Origin: CALCCV01 sp964388665
GTDB taxonomy: Bacteria > Bdellovibrionota > Bdellovibrionia > Bdellovibrionales > Bdellovibrionaceae
Reading direction: 5' to 3'
Length of the DNA: 64,000 bases
Assembly: GCA_964388665.1 (NCBI GenBank)
Contig: CAYMBJ010000008.1
Coordinates: 14,790 to 78,789 of the forward strand
Shown here: piece after piece, positions 27,889 through 37,497 of the stretch
How the letters are laid out: the number at the start of each line of letters is the position of its first letter
Position numbering within the stretch: position 1 is the stretch's first letter
Notes under the pieces: generated by a model
What the model was told of the DNA's origin: nothing
Seen by the model: only the letters and a program-made list of their open reading frames with translations
Database searches by the model: none
Position numbers and translations under genes: made by a program

Positions 27889-28235
27889 GCCTAATCAACC
27901 GGCTCCCATGATTCCATTCAGGCCGCGCAACCCAATTCAATCGCAAACCACCAGAATCCAAAGGCGATTTGGGGAAATATCTCACGTTCTGCTAAATTTT
28001 TCTCATGAATAAATTATCGAATTGACCACCTGTTGTTCACTGCACAGGTGTCAGACTCTTGGCATTCCTTGTAACAACTACCTTTCGCTGCGCATTCACC
28101 GCAAATCGTTAAAGAATAAAATTTAATCCTGGCAGCCTTTTGCAAAGAGTGGCATAAGCGAGTCTATTGGTGCCATCAATTTGCAATGCCACGCCAATCA
28201 CCATCAACTCCATCAACCATAGGGAATTGAACAAT
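27889..28235. other. Intergenic region with a hairpin
   Basis: 347 bases with no supportable gene. CACCTGT (28027-28033) pairs with ACAGGTG (28044-28050) around a 10-base loop. This may be a weak terminator of the DUF1428-YCII pair. No T run is seen. Confidence 0.45.
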
Positions 28236-30410
28236 ATGAAACAATCAGAAAAAAACCAGGGCGAGACCAAACAATCCAAATTGCCAAAAATCAATAACCT
28301 GACGGGCGTGACCCTCAGTCTAAGTTTCATAGCCCTCGTGGCGGTGGTGTCCATCAACAGCTTTTCTAAGGACCGCGAAGCGCAGACTCAACAATCTGCT
28401 GCAGTGACAACCTGGGCGCCAAAATCCATTGATCAAGCGAAACTGATTCGTAGCGATTACGCGGAAGCCGCTGGAAATGGCGATGAGGACGACAAAGGGG
28501 AGATCACTCAGCTTTGTGAGACAGCAATGGCCAAGGTAAAAGACAACCTAAAGCAAATTGCATCTATGCCGAGTGAGGTGAGCAATTTTGAAAATACTGT
28601 ATTGTATTTTGAAAACACCTTGGCGAATTTGAGCGACGAGACCTCACCTCTTACTTTCATGGCCTACGTTTCGCCAAATGAAAAGTTGGCTAAAGAAGGC
28701 TCTGCCTGCGAAGAGGCCATTGGTGAATTGACTGTTGATATCTTTACACGACGGGATCTTTTTAATCAGCTCAAAGGGCAAAAGGGGCGAAACGCCGCAG
28801 AGAAGCGACTCCTGTCACAGACGCTCTTGAGCTTTAAAGACAATGGACTCGATCTTTCTGATGAGATCTTGGCCCAAGTAAAAAAGCTAAAAGTAGAACT
28901 GAGCAAAACCGAGAACGATTACACCACCAATCTGAACTCTGACAACTCACAGGTAACTTTTACGAAAGCGCAACTGGATGGTGTTCCTGAAGACTTTATT
29001 GCTAATTTGAAAAAAGACGACAAGGGTCTCTACATAGTGACGACCAAAGGAACTGACTATGTGGCTTTGATTGAAAATGCAAAATTGGCAGCAACCCGTA
29101 AAGCCATTCAATTGGCATATTTGAATCGCGGCGGTGACAAGAACTTAGCACTTCTCAAGCACGCCACCGAATTGCGTGCAAAAATCGCAAACCTAATGGG
29201 CAAAAAAAATTGGGCGGAAACGCGCATGTCGACACGCATGGCGGAAAGCCCAGAGCAGGTTCTTGAGTTCTTGAACGATCTCAAAGGCAAATTGGCCGTG
29301 CGCAATCAAATGGATTTTGACAAACTCTTAAAATTCAAACAAGAGACCGAGCCTGCCGCCACCAAGTTGAATCAATGGGACATTGGCTACTACAGCTATC
29401 AGTTGCAAAAGAGGGACTACAGCCTCGACAACGAAACCATTCGCCAATACTTTCCTGCTGACATTGTGATTGCAGGTATGTTTTCCACCTATTCGAAAAT
29501 CTTGGGTGTGACTTATCAGCAAATCAAAGATGCCAATGTATGGCATCCTGATGTGAAGCTTTTTAAAATTACCGACACGTCATCTGGCGAATTGCTCGGA
29601 CTTTTCTATGCGGATCTGTATCCGCGTCCAAACAAGTACGGTCATGCAGCCGCCTTTCCACTGATCGCTGGCCGAGTTCTCGAGGGCAACACCTACAGCG
29701 TACCAATTGCTTCCATTGTCGCCAATCTAACGGCACCGACTGCTGACAAACCCTCCCTCTTGACTCATGACGAAGTCGAGACCCTGTTTCATGAGTTCGG
29801 TCACATCATGCACCAAACCCTCACTCGCGCACCTTATGCCAGCCTCTCTGGAGCCTCTGTCCCATGGGACTTTGTCGAAGCTCCGTCGCAAATGCTCGAA
29901 AACTGGGTTTGGTCGCCAAAAGTATTGGGTGAGATCAGCGGACATTACAAAAATCCACAGGAGAAATTGCCTCAGGATCTGCTAAAGAAAATGATTGAAG
30001 CCAAGAGCTTTGGCCAAGGCAATTCCTATACAAAGCAGCTTCTTTATGCCCTCTATGATATGACTCTGCACACCCATGATGGAAGCTTAGATGTGAACGA
30101 AAACTTTTTGCGGCTTTACAAAGAGATCATTGGCCAAGAGCCCTTAGCTGGGTCCAACTTTCCCGCGGCATTTGGTCATCTGATGGGCGGCTACGATGCT
30201 GGCTACTACGGATATCTGTGGTCAGAAGTTTATGCCCAAGATATGTTTTCTAAATTTCCAAAAGATGATTTGACCAATGCCGAGGTTGGCAAACGCTATC
30301 GCCAAGTCATTTTAGAGCAAGGCAATATGCGCCCTGCTTTGGACATTCTTAAAGAGTTTCTAGGTCGTGAACCCAGCAAAGACGCCTTCTTTGAAAGCAT
30401 CGGTCTCTAA
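28236..30410 (+). CDS. M3 family oligopeptidase, membrane-anchored
   Basis: I chose ATG 28236 (724 aa), which follows AGGGAATTGAACAAT. One hydrophobic helix near the N-terminus (about 30-46) suggests a signal anchor, placing the enzyme in the periplasm. The zinc-binding motif HEFGH lies at about 519-523, with GHIMHQTL after it. The domain is that of thimet oligopeptidase and peptidyl-dipeptidase Dcp, which cleave short peptides. Periplasmic versions are less common than cytosolic ones. Its stop overlaps that of the convergent peptidase gene by four bases. Confidence 0.92.
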   Translation: MKQSEKNQGETKQSKLPKINNLTGVTLSLSFIALVAVVSINSFSKDREAQTQQSAAVTTWAPKSIDQAKLIRSDYAEAAGNGDEDDKGEITQLCETAMAKVKDNLKQIASMPSEVSNFENTVLYFENTLANLSDETSPLTFMAYVSPNEKLAKEGSACEEAIGELTVDIFTRRDLFNQLKGQKGRNAAEKRLLSQTLLSFKDNGLDLSDEILAQVKKLKVELSKTENDYTTNLNSDNSQVTFTKAQLDGVPEDFIANLKKDDKGLYIVTTKGTDYVALIENAKLAATRKAIQLAYLNRGGDKNLALLKHATELRAKIANLMGKKNWAETRMSTRMAESPEQVLEFLNDLKGKLAVRNQMDFDKLLKFKQETEPAATKLNQWDIGYYSYQLQKRDYSLDNETIRQYFPADIVIAGMFSTYSKILGVTYQQIKDANVWHPDVKLFKITDTSSGELLGLFYADLYPRPNKYGHAAAFPLIAGRVLEGNTYSVPIASIVANLTAPTADKPSLLTHDEVETLFHEFGHIMHQTLTRAPYASLSGASVPWDFVEAPSQMLENWVWSPKVLGEISGHYKNPQEKLPQDLLKKMIEAKSFGQGNSYTKQLLYALYDMTLHTHDGSLDVNENFLRLYKEIIGQEPLAGSNFPAAFGHLMGGYDAGYYGYLWSEVYAQDMFSKFPKDDLTNAEVGKRYRQVILEQGNMRPALDILKEFLGREPSKDAFFESIGL

Positions 30411-31423
30411 GGGTGAATTTCAAATTCGTTGGACCCCAGAGCGGCACCCCAGATCAGGTGCCTGGTGGATGTCACGGCCACACGGTGGGCTGCTCTGTTC
30501 AGTGCAATGAAACCAAATTCAAATCCCTGTGCAGTGGCCATTGCGATGAGGCTCTCAGAAGTTCGCTTGAGCGAATGTCCTAGCTCACAGTAGGTGGCCA
30601 CGCGAGCCCCCAAACCAAAATCAACAATCTCTTCACCCACTCCAGTTGCCGAAAGCGCACAATAGGGATTTGCAAAGTTTCCGGCAATGGTCGGCGAATC
30701 AGAGACTCGCCCCGGAGATTCAAAGCCGCGTCCACCGGTAGAGGTGGCCGCCGCCAAGCGCCCTTGAGCATCAATGGCAACAGCGCCCACTGTGCCCATG
30801 CGATCTCGTTTTGAGGCCCGACCAGAGCCCAGATGAGAAACCCGAGCTAAGCCACGCGCTGAAGAACGTCCCGTTGGTTGAACAGCTAACTTTCGCTCGA
30901 GAGCCTCTAGGGTTGCAGTGTTGGAATCGAATTGAGTTGATGCAGATTTTTTTGAAGACCGATTTTCCTTAACACGCAAAAACTCAGCTCTGCGAATTTC
31001 CGTATAGTTCGAAGCCAATTTTAACTTCCACTTCTTGGCCAGCACCAATGCATGTTCGCCAGCAATCACACGGTCCGGATAGGTCTGCAGTTTTTCCGCT
31101 AGCAAAATGGGATTTTTTATTTTTTCGACACTCACGCATCCTGAAAATCGTTGCAGATGGCCATCCATGAGGCTGGCACTCATGCGAATTTTACCATCAC
31201 TGTGCAGCTTTGATCCCAGGCCCGCATTGTAGAATGGATCATTTTCCAAAAGTTCAACAGCACGTACCACAGCCCGCGCGGCACTCTTGGTTCTCACCAG
31301 CGTACGGTAAGAGTCAGCGAGGATCTCGTGTAATGAGCGCCCCAAGGCCTCCGCACCGATTAAATTTGGAACCTGACTGCCCGCTCCACCATGAATCATC
31401 AAAATTGGCTTTTGTTTTCGCAT
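30407..31423 (-). CDS. Isoaspartyl peptidase / L-asparaginase (Ntn hydrolase)
   Basis: 338 aa of the T2 family, which matures by autocleavage before a Thr. The N-terminal motif LMIHGGAG and the autocleavage site MGTVGAVA (Thr211) are intact, with the glycine-rich TSTGGRGFES region after it. No signal peptide, so probably cytoplasmic, acting on isoaspartyl dipeptides or asparagine. The 60 or so residues before the Thr form a longer, basic linker than usual (about 150-205). Confidence 0.92.
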   Translation of the reverse strand: MRKQKPILMIHGGAGSQVPNLIGAEALGRSLHEILADSYRTLVRTKSAARAVVRAVELLENDPFYNAGLGSKLHSDGKIRMSASLMDGHLQRFSGCVSVEKIKNPILLAEKLQTYPDRVIAGEHALVLAKKWKLKLASNYTEIRRAEFLRVKENRSSKKSASTQFDSNTATLEALERKLAVQPTGRSSARGLARVSHLGSGRASKRDRMGTVGAVAIDAQGRLAAATSTGGRGFESPGRVSDSPTIAGNFANPYCALSATGVGEEIVDFGLGARVATYCELGHSLKRTSESLIAMATAQGFEFGFIALNRAAHRVAVTSTRHLIWGAALGSNEFEIHP

Positions 31424-31545
31424 GTACCGAAAATTGCCGTGAAAAGAGTTAAAGGTCTAGCTAAAAATCTCAAAGCTTTTCCTATGAGCATTATTGATGC
31501 TCACAGGCCCCCATAGAGCTAGCCTCAACTGAGGCCCATGCCTTG

Positions 31546-33258
31546 TCAGGACGCCAGAGGATCTGCCTTGGGCTTGCTGGCAGGAGTGGCTTTTGGCAGT
31601 TTGAGTTGAAAACAAGTGAACATGGAATCACGCAGGTAGCTTATTTTGCCACCGTGATTTTCTATGATTCGCTTAGAAATGGAAAGCCCCAGACCCGTGC
31701 CTTTGCCAGGCTCCTTGGTTGTGAAAAAGGGTTGAAATAGCTTTTCAGGATTGGGCACACCCGGTCCATTGTCTTTGACCTCAATATAGTCCCAAACTGC
31801 ATCGGAATAAGCACCAAGATAGATGATTCTCTCTTTGTCAGCTTCAGTGGACTCACAGTTGGCATCAAAGGCATTGGACAAGAGATTCACCAACACCTGC
31901 CCCACCTGCTGGGCGTCAACGTAAACCAGGTGATTTTCATCTAGTACGTCCACCTCAAGTCGCACATTTTCTGAGCGAAACCGCTCGGTGCAGACGGAAA
32001 GCGGATCTTCGAGCAGGTCTTTGAGAGAGACCGACACCTTTACCGTGCCATGATTTTGGCGACTGAGATTTCGCAAGCCATTGACGATCTTAACGATGCG
32101 ATCCGTGGTGAGCGAAATCTTTTGCGCTTTGCTCATAATGGCATCTGTAGCCACAACAGGCGCCTTTAGTAAATTTGATATCAAATAGGAGTTCGTCTTG
32201 ATGATGGTCAGCGGATTTTTGATCTCGTGTGCGATTCCCGCAGCCATTTCGCCGAGAGCTGCCAAGTGGGCATTGTGTAGGTTTTTTTCTTTTTCCACTT
32301 CAAACATTTCACTCAAGCGTTTTTGATCTTCCACATCAATGGACATCATAATGTATTCGAATGAGTTGTTTACCAAAACTCTCTTTAACATAAACTGGTG
32401 ACGTCGTTCTTCTCCACCCGGAAGAGTCACGCCCACTTCAAAAACTTGTTCTTCTTTGCCGTCGTCTTTAAATTTTTTCATTCGCTCGCGCATCATTGCC
32501 CCGTCCTCATGAGATTTGTATCCGAGCTCTTTGCCAATCATTTCATTGGCGCCGCTCCCCAGAACCCGCAATAGGCTTTCATTGACCGCTTTGTATCTTA
32601 AGTTTTCATCAAACCAACTCACCTTGGCGGGAATAAAATTAAAAAAATCCTGGAGGCGTTGCTTTTCAAGCTCCACCGAAATCTTGTAATCCATGGTGCT
32701 CGTAAAGTATTTAGAAATGTCGTGGATTCGTGTCCACTGCACCAAAAAGTAGGCCAGGGCCACACAAGCTAAAATCAACCCTTGCTCGCCCTGGTAAATA
32801 ACCAAAGCCAGACTGGGCAGGGTCAATGCAAACATCAAATTGCATAGACTCACGCGGATCCAAGCCGCGTAATTCGAAATTCCCGACTCACATGTCGAGA
32901 CCACGCAAACACAGGCAAACAAAGTTCCCCAGGTTGGGGCGGCCTCATTGGCGAGACACAAGGAGGCCAAAGCTCCAAAATTAAACTGTGACACCAAACT
33001 GTAAGTGGCGACTAACTTATATGACGAAAAGCGACCCAATCTCTCGGAGTAGGCCTGATTCAACTTATAGTATAGCAGCAGTCCAAATAGCGAAGTCACA
33101 GTTACCAGCACCGCCATCACCCCCAATAGCTCGGGTTGTGTTTGGGGCAAGGTAGAAAGAAAGTAATACCCCAAAAGGGCCATAATCCCTAGCAAGGGGG
33201 CGCGCCGCTCTTGCCGTGCAATGTACTTAATGGATTCACTCAGGTGCAACTTTTTCAT
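31546..33258 (-). CDS. PAS-domain sensor histidine kinase
   Basis: 570 aa from ATG 33258, the start that best fits a short cytoplasmic N-terminus. Five or six hydrophobic helices (about 20-180) form a sensor membrane domain; a PAS domain follows (about 200-320), then HisKA with AHEIKNP (His344) and an HATPase domain with NLLSNAF, DNGPGV and GTGLGLSI. The architecture is complete. No response regulator is adjacent, so it is an orphan kinase. Its signal is unknown. Confidence 0.92.
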   Translation of the reverse strand: MKKLHLSESIKYIARQERRAPLLGIMALLGYYFLSTLPQTQPELLGVMAVLVTVTSLFGLLLYYKLNQAYSERLGRFSSYKLVATYSLVSQFNFGALASLCLANEAAPTWGTLFACVCVVSTCESGISNYAAWIRVSLCNLMFALTLPSLALVIYQGEQGLILACVALAYFLVQWTRIHDISKYFTSTMDYKISVELEKQRLQDFFNFIPAKVSWFDENLRYKAVNESLLRVLGSGANEMIGKELGYKSHEDGAMMRERMKKFKDDGKEEQVFEVGVTLPGGEERRHQFMLKRVLVNNSFEYIMMSIDVEDQKRLSEMFEVEKEKNLHNAHLAALGEMAAGIAHEIKNPLTIIKTNSYLISNLLKAPVVATDAIMSKAQKISLTTDRIVKIVNGLRNLSRQNHGTVKVSVSLKDLLEDPLSVCTERFRSENVRLEVDVLDENHLVYVDAQQVGQVLVNLLSNAFDANCESTEADKERIIYLGAYSDAVWDYIEVKDNGPGVPNPEKLFQPFFTTKEPGKGTGLGLSISKRIIENHGGKISYLRDSMFTCFQLKLPKATPASKPKADPLAS

Positions 33259-33313
33259 CTCTACACCTGTCGGTATCTCGAAGGGCAAAGTAAATGGTTG
33301 CAAAAAACTCAAC

Positions 33314-33352
33314 ACAAAAAAAGGGACTGGCCTTTTGGGTCAGTCCCTTTTT
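33314..33352 (-). terminator. Terminator of dnaK
   Basis: On the minus strand AAAGGGACTG pairs with CAGTCCCTTT with one internal mismatch and ends in a run of T. It lies right after dnaK and before the histidine kinase start. Confidence 0.85.
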
Positions 33353-33384
33353 CAGTTTTTTCGTAAAAAGATTTTACGGTACTT

Positions 33385-35307
33385 TTAGTTTACGTCTTTA
33401 AAATCAGCGTCGATGACATCGTCGTTGGACTTGCCTTCGCCGGCTTTGCCACTGGCTCCAGCGGTTTCGCCGCTCTCACCACCTGGCGCGCCACCACCCT
33501 CAGCACCTTGCTGACTGTAGATGGACTCGCCGATCTTTTGGCTCGCCTTCTCAAGATTTTCGTTGGCGGCCTTTAGCTCATCCGCAGAAGCCGTTTTATT
33601 TTCCAAGACCTTTTTCGCTTCAGCTAGCGCCTCTTTGCAAGCGTTGGCATCCGCTTCAGCAACCTTGGCCCCATGCTCACTCAAAAGACTCTCGGCACGA
33701 TAAACCTTGTTGTCCAGTTCATTTCGAGCCAATGCCACCTCAGCCTTGCGCTTGTCTTCGTCCGCAAAAGCCTCAGCATCATTGACGGCCTTTTTGATTT
33801 CATCCTCAGACAATCCACTTTGAGCCGTGATCTTGATCGCTTGGCTCTTGCCTGTACCTTTGTCTTTAGCTGAAACATTCAAAATACCATTGGCATCGAT
33901 ATCAAAAGTCACCTCGACCTGAGGCACTCCGCGAGGCGCTGGCGCAATCCCCATGAGCTCAAAGCGTCCCAAGGACTTGTTGTCCGCTGACATCTTACGC
34001 TCACCCTGGAGCACATGGATGTCCACTGCAGGTTGATTGTCCGCTGCCGTCGAAAAGGTCTGTGACTTTTTAGCAGGAATCGAAGTGTTTCTTTCAATCA
34101 GCGTCGTCATAACTCCGCCCATTGTTTCAATTCCAAGTGACAATGGAATCACATCCAAGAGCAGAACATCTTTAACATCTCCAGTTAAGACACCACCTTG
34201 AACCGCAGCACCGATCGCCACAACTTCATCTGGATTGACAGAGCGATTGGGCTCTTTACCAAAAAGCTCTTTCACGGCCTTTTGAATTGCTGGGATACGT
34301 GTCGAGCCGCCGACGAGCACAACTTCGTTGATATCAGAAGCTTTCAAGCCAGCGTCTGCCAAGGCCTTTCGACAAGGCTCCATTGAGCGCTTCACTAGAT
34401 CTTCTGTCATCTGATCAAACTTGGCCCGAGTGAGCTTAATTTGCAGATGTTTCGGCCCAGATTGGTCTGCCGTAATAAAGGGAAGATTGATCTCTGTATC
34501 ACTGGCCGAAGACAGTTCGACCTTGGCTTTTTCAGAAGCCTCTTTCAAACGCTGAAGCGCCATTTTGTCATTGAGCAGATCAATGCCCTGATCTTTTTTG
34601 AATTCACTCACCAACCACTCAAGAATTTTGTGGTCAAAATTGTCACCACCCAAATGGGTATCACCGTTGGTGGCGCGCACTTCTACAACACCATCACCCA
34701 CTTCGAGAATAGAAATATCAAAGGTACCACCACCAAAATCGTAGATGGCAATCTTTTCGTCCTTCTTACGATCCAGGCCGTAGGCCAATGCCGCAGCCGT
34801 TGGCTCATTGATGATTCGCTTCACATCAAGACCGGCAATGCGACCAGCATCTTTGGTCGCCTGTCTCTGGGAATCATTAAAGTAAGCAGGAACTGTGACT
34901 ACGGCCTCTTTCACTTCGTGACCAAGATAATCTTCGGCAACTTTTTTCAACTTACCCAAAATGGCAGCCGAAATCTCTTCCGGGGAGACCTTCTTACCGC
35001 GAACATCAAAGGCACAGTCATTCCCTTTTGCTACAACCTTGTAAGGAACCAATTTGATCTCTTCACTGATTTCATCTGGCTTGCGACCAATAAATCGCTT
35101 TGCAGAATAGATGGTGTTCTCTGGATTCTTAACAGCCTGCCGCTTGGCGATTTGCCCTACCAGCCGCTCTCCATTTTCAGTGTAAGCCACCACCGACGGG
35201 GTCGTGCGGGCTCCCTCTTCATTGACGAGAACTTTCGGCTCGCCGCCTTCCATAATGGCGACAACTGAATTGGTTGTCCCTAAATCGATACCGATAATTT
35301 TTGCCAT
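33385..35307 (-). CDS. dnaK: Chaperone DnaK (Hsp70)
   Basis: 640 aa, typical length. The ATPase domain has IIGIDLGTTNSVVAIMEG, GGTFDISILEVG and VGGSTRIP; the substrate-binding domain follows, and the C-terminus ends in an acidic Gly-rich tail with DVIDADFKDV. It drives protein folding with DnaJ and GrpE. Here dnaJ is upstream of dnaK, the reverse of the common order, and dnaK has its own sigma-32-like promoter. No grpE or hrcA is in the window. Confidence 0.98.
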   Translation of the reverse strand: MAKIIGIDLGTTNSVVAIMEGGEPKVLVNEEGARTTPSVVAYTENGERLVGQIAKRQAVKNPENTIYSAKRFIGRKPDEISEEIKLVPYKVVAKGNDCAFDVRGKKVSPEEISAAILGKLKKVAEDYLGHEVKEAVVTVPAYFNDSQRQATKDAGRIAGLDVKRIINEPTAAALAYGLDRKKDEKIAIYDFGGGTFDISILEVGDGVVEVRATNGDTHLGGDNFDHKILEWLVSEFKKDQGIDLLNDKMALQRLKEASEKAKVELSSASDTEINLPFITADQSGPKHLQIKLTRAKFDQMTEDLVKRSMEPCRKALADAGLKASDINEVVLVGGSTRIPAIQKAVKELFGKEPNRSVNPDEVVAIGAAVQGGVLTGDVKDVLLLDVIPLSLGIETMGGVMTTLIERNTSIPAKKSQTFSTAADNQPAVDIHVLQGERKMSADNKSLGRFELMGIAPAPRGVPQVEVTFDIDANGILNVSAKDKGTGKSQAIKITAQSGLSEDEIKKAVNDAEAFADEDKRKAEVALARNELDNKVYRAESLLSEHGAKVAEADANACKEALAEAKKVLENKTASADELKAANENLEKASQKIGESIYSQQGAEGGGAPGGESGETAGASGKAGEGKSNDDVIDADFKDVN

Positions 35308-35367
35308 GTCCTACTCCTTTTGTCTTATAATTCAACACTCAAGAAACTTATGCTCTTACATCATCAA

Positions 35368-35395
35368 AAGTGGGGTGGAAATGCCAGTCGTCAAG
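35368..35395 (-). promoter_or_regulatory. Sigma-32-like heat-shock promoter of dnaK
   Basis: On the minus strand, CTTGACG (35395-35389) is followed after 13 bases by CCCCACTT (35375-35368). This is close to the RpoH consensus CTTGAAA with CCCCATnT, and lies about 60 bases before the dnaK start. No CIRCE inverted repeat is present, so control by RpoH rather than HrcA is inferred. Confidence 0.7.
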
Positions 35396-35439
35396 CCCGG
35401 CCCCCAGCATTTCTTGTTTCAGTTTGCTACAATATTGTC

Positions 35440-36558
35440 CTATTTCTTTTTTCCGAAGATGCTAAACCCAGATTCTCCTTTAATTTCAACTCCTTGGAGT
35501 TTAGCAATTTCAGCCAATAATTTTTCTTCCTCTTTTCGCAACTTGGCTGGAAATCCCACCTGCAATAATAAATAGAGGTCGCCCTTGCGACTGCCCCGCA
35601 GAGATGGCAAGCCAGCCCCAGGAAGCTTGATTGTTTGACCAGCCTTTGTTCCTTTAGGCACCTCAACCTCAAGACTGCCGATTGGACCCTGAAACTGAAT
35701 TTTGCCACCCAGAAGCATCTGCACATAGGGCACTTCAAGCTCAGTCAGCAGATCTTCTCCGCGACGTTCGTAATTGCCCTCTGATTTGATGCGAATCTCA
35801 ACATAAAGATCTCCGGCAGGGCCACCGTTGTAACCACCCTCGCCCTCATTTGAAATGCGCAGGCGTGTGCCCGTGTCGACTCCAGCGGGAATAGAGATGC
35901 GCAATTTTCGCCGTCGTTCCGCACGACCTTGGCCATGGCAACTGCGACAAGGATTTTTGATCTGCACCCCTTCGCCGCGACAGGTGGGACAGGTGGAGGC
36001 CATCGAAAAAAAGCCTTGTGAACGCACCACTTGGCCAGCACCACCACAGGTATTGCAAGTCACGGCCTCTGAGCCCTTGGCTGCGCCAGAACCCTTGCAC
36101 TCGCCGCAAGACTCTTCGGCCGCAAATTCTATCTCTCGCTCAAGGCCAGTAAAAACGTCTTTGAGAGAGATCTCTGTCAAATAGCGAAGGTCTGCCCCTT
36201 TTCGTGGCGAAGTTCTGCTGCCACGACGGCGGGAACTGCCGCCGCCACCCATGCCAAAAATATCACCAAAGATATCGCCAAATTGAGAAAAAATATCATC
36301 AACATCGTGAAACCCACCGCCGCCACCGCCTTGAAACGCAGCATGGCCGAAGCGATCATATTTGGCGCGCTTATCGGCGTTGCTAAGTACCTCATAGGCC
36401 GCAGCCGCCTCTTTAAATTTTTCTTCGGCTTCCGGGTTGTCAGGATTTTTGTCAGGGTGAAACTGTATCGCCAACTTGCGGTAGGCCTTTTTGATCTCGT
36501 CGGCATCAGCCGAGCGTTGAACTCCTAGAATCTCGTAATAATCGCGTGGTTGTGACAT
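35440..36558 (-). CDS. dnaJ: Chaperone DnaJ (Hsp40)
   Basis: 372 aa from ATG 36558. The J-domain has YYEILGV, the HPD motif and a following DKRAKYDRFG. A Gly/Phe-rich region leads to four zinc-finger repeats, CGECKGSG, CNTCGGAG, CPTCRGEG and CRSCHGQG, all intact, then the C-terminal substrate-binding domain. This is a full type I DnaJ. It lies 39 bases after the helical-repeat gene and may be co-transcribed with it; dnaK is 132 bases downstream. Confidence 0.97.
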   Translation of the reverse strand: MSQPRDYYEILGVQRSADADEIKKAYRKLAIQFHPDKNPDNPEAEEKFKEAAAAYEVLSNADKRAKYDRFGHAAFQGGGGGGFHDVDDIFSQFGDIFGDIFGMGGGGSSRRRGSRTSPRKGADLRYLTEISLKDVFTGLEREIEFAAEESCGECKGSGAAKGSEAVTCNTCGGAGQVVRSQGFFSMASTCPTCRGEGVQIKNPCRSCHGQGRAERRRKLRISIPAGVDTGTRLRISNEGEGGYNGGPAGDLYVEIRIKSEGNYERRGEDLLTELEVPYVQMLLGGKIQFQGPIGSLEVEVPKGTKAGQTIKLPGAGLPSLRGSRKGDLYLLLQVGFPAKLRKEEEKLLAEIAKLQGVEIKGESGFSIFGKKK

Positions 36559-36597
36559 GCCGACCAATATGGAGTGTTGAGACGAAATGTCAAACTC

Positions 36598-37227
36598 TTA
36601 CTTGCCGCGAATCTTTTCATTGATCCTTTTTAAAATCAATTGCTTGTCTTCGTCCGTCCCGTCAGAGGCCAACTCTTGCGCAATCTGGTCGACGTACTCA
36701 CCAATATCATTGCGCTCATAGAGCCGCGCCGCCAGCCCGTAGGCCCACGTGGGACCTCCGGTTTTTCCTGCAAGATGAAAATAGTAGGCGGCTCTTTCTT
36801 CGTCTTTCACTTCCCAAAGAAAGTGATACCCTGCCTTCATGTGCATCGTAAAATCATCAGGAAATCGCTCTGAGGCTTTCACAAAGAGCAGGCTTGCGCC
36901 GTCAATATCATCGACCAAAACACTGAGTGAGATGGGTCCCACTGCCATGGGCATGCGAAATCTTGGGGACAGCTCTGAAATCAAATCGAGCATACGGTAC
37001 AGCCAAGATTTGGAGCGGCACTTGCCGTTTTCTGCCTTTTTGTCGCAAACATCGATCTCATTCAAGGCCCGAATCCAAAACAAGTCCGCCAGCTGCTCAT
37101 TAAAACCAAAATGAAAGCGTTGAATCACCGCACTGGGTGCAATATAAACCGCCGTGTTTTTGTCGCTGCTAGGTTCCCAGTACTCCACTTGTGCCATGAT
37201 CAAAATTAATGCCACAATTGTTTTCAT
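36598..37227 (-). CDS. TPR-like secreted or membrane protein near pilA
   Basis: 209 aa. A short hydrophobic N-terminus (MKTIVALILIMAQ) is a weak signal or anchor. The rest is helical, with repeats resembling tetratricopeptide units (a segment around SERFPDDFTMHMKAGYHF and another around AAYYFHLAG). Similar proteins sit beside pilin genes in other deltaproteobacteria; here pilA is 270 bases upstream on the same strand. A 27-bp inverted repeat lies in its leader, 20 bases before the start, so its translation or transcription may be controlled there. Confidence 0.65.
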   Translation of the reverse strand: MKTIVALILIMAQVEYWEPSSDKNTAVYIAPSAVIQRFHFGFNEQLADLFWIRALNEIDVCDKKAENGKCRSKSWLYRMLDLISELSPRFRMPMAVGPISLSVLVDDIDGASLLFVKASERFPDDFTMHMKAGYHFLWEVKDEERAAYYFHLAGKTGGPTWAYGLAARLYERNDIGEYVDQIAQELASDGTDEDKQLILKRINEKIRGK

Positions 37228-37246
37228 TGATTGCTCGCCGGTGATT

Positions 37247-37352
37247 CTAGTGCTTTGTCAGGGAAGTTTTTTCTAGACGCGAGGAGGAAGCTGTATGAAT
37301 AATACCGCGACGACGAAACAACAACGAAAAAACTTTCCTGACAAAGCACTAG
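37247..37352. repeat. 27-bp near-perfect inverted repeat in a divergent leader
   Basis: The left arm (37247-37273) starts CTAGTGCTTTGTCAGG and the right arm (37326-37352) is its reverse complement with one mismatch in 27. The loop is 52 bases. CTAG occurs at both outer ends. It stands between the minus-strand gene starting at 37227 and a plus-strand small ORF at 37295. It might be a small mobile element relic, a very stable RNA hairpin or a protein-binding site. Confidence 0.85.
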
Positions 37353-37411
37353 TTGAACAAAAATCGCAAAATAAAGGAGAGGCCTATGATGAGCCATTGG
37401 CCCAAGTATAA
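37295..37411 (+). CDS. Small ORF (38 aa) in the loop and right arm of the inverted repeat
   Basis: ATG 37295 lies seven bases after GGAGG (GAGGAGGAAG), one of the best ribosome sites in the window. The 38 codons read MNNTATTKQQRKNFPDKALV and continue with a charged tail to TAA at 37409. A strong terminator starts ten bases later. The peptide is hydrophilic with no membrane segment. Whether it is translated is unknown; leader-peptide control of a hairpin is one possibility. A role opposite the TPR-like gene or pilA is speculation. Confidence 0.45.
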   Translation: MNNTATTKQQRKNFPDKALVEQKSQNKGEAYDEPLAQV

Positions 37412-37419
37412 ACAAAAAA

Positions 37420-37447
37420 AAGAGAGGGCACAATCCCTCTCTTTTTT
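37420..37447. terminator. Bidirectional terminator
   Basis: AGAGAGGG (37421-37428) pairs with CCCTCTCT (37435-37442) around a 6-base loop, flanked by A on the left and T on the right. It can end both the small plus-strand ORF and pilA on the minus strand. Confidence 0.88.
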
Positions 37448-37497
37448 AACAGCACAATTTTAAGTGCACATTTTTTATCTTGCGCCGCTAGCCTAAG

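Noticed and set aside
35308..35439. CIRCE/HrcA site before dnaK
   Set aside because: No TTAGCACTC-N9-GAGTGCTAA inverted repeat is present; the sigma-32-like promoter explains the region better.
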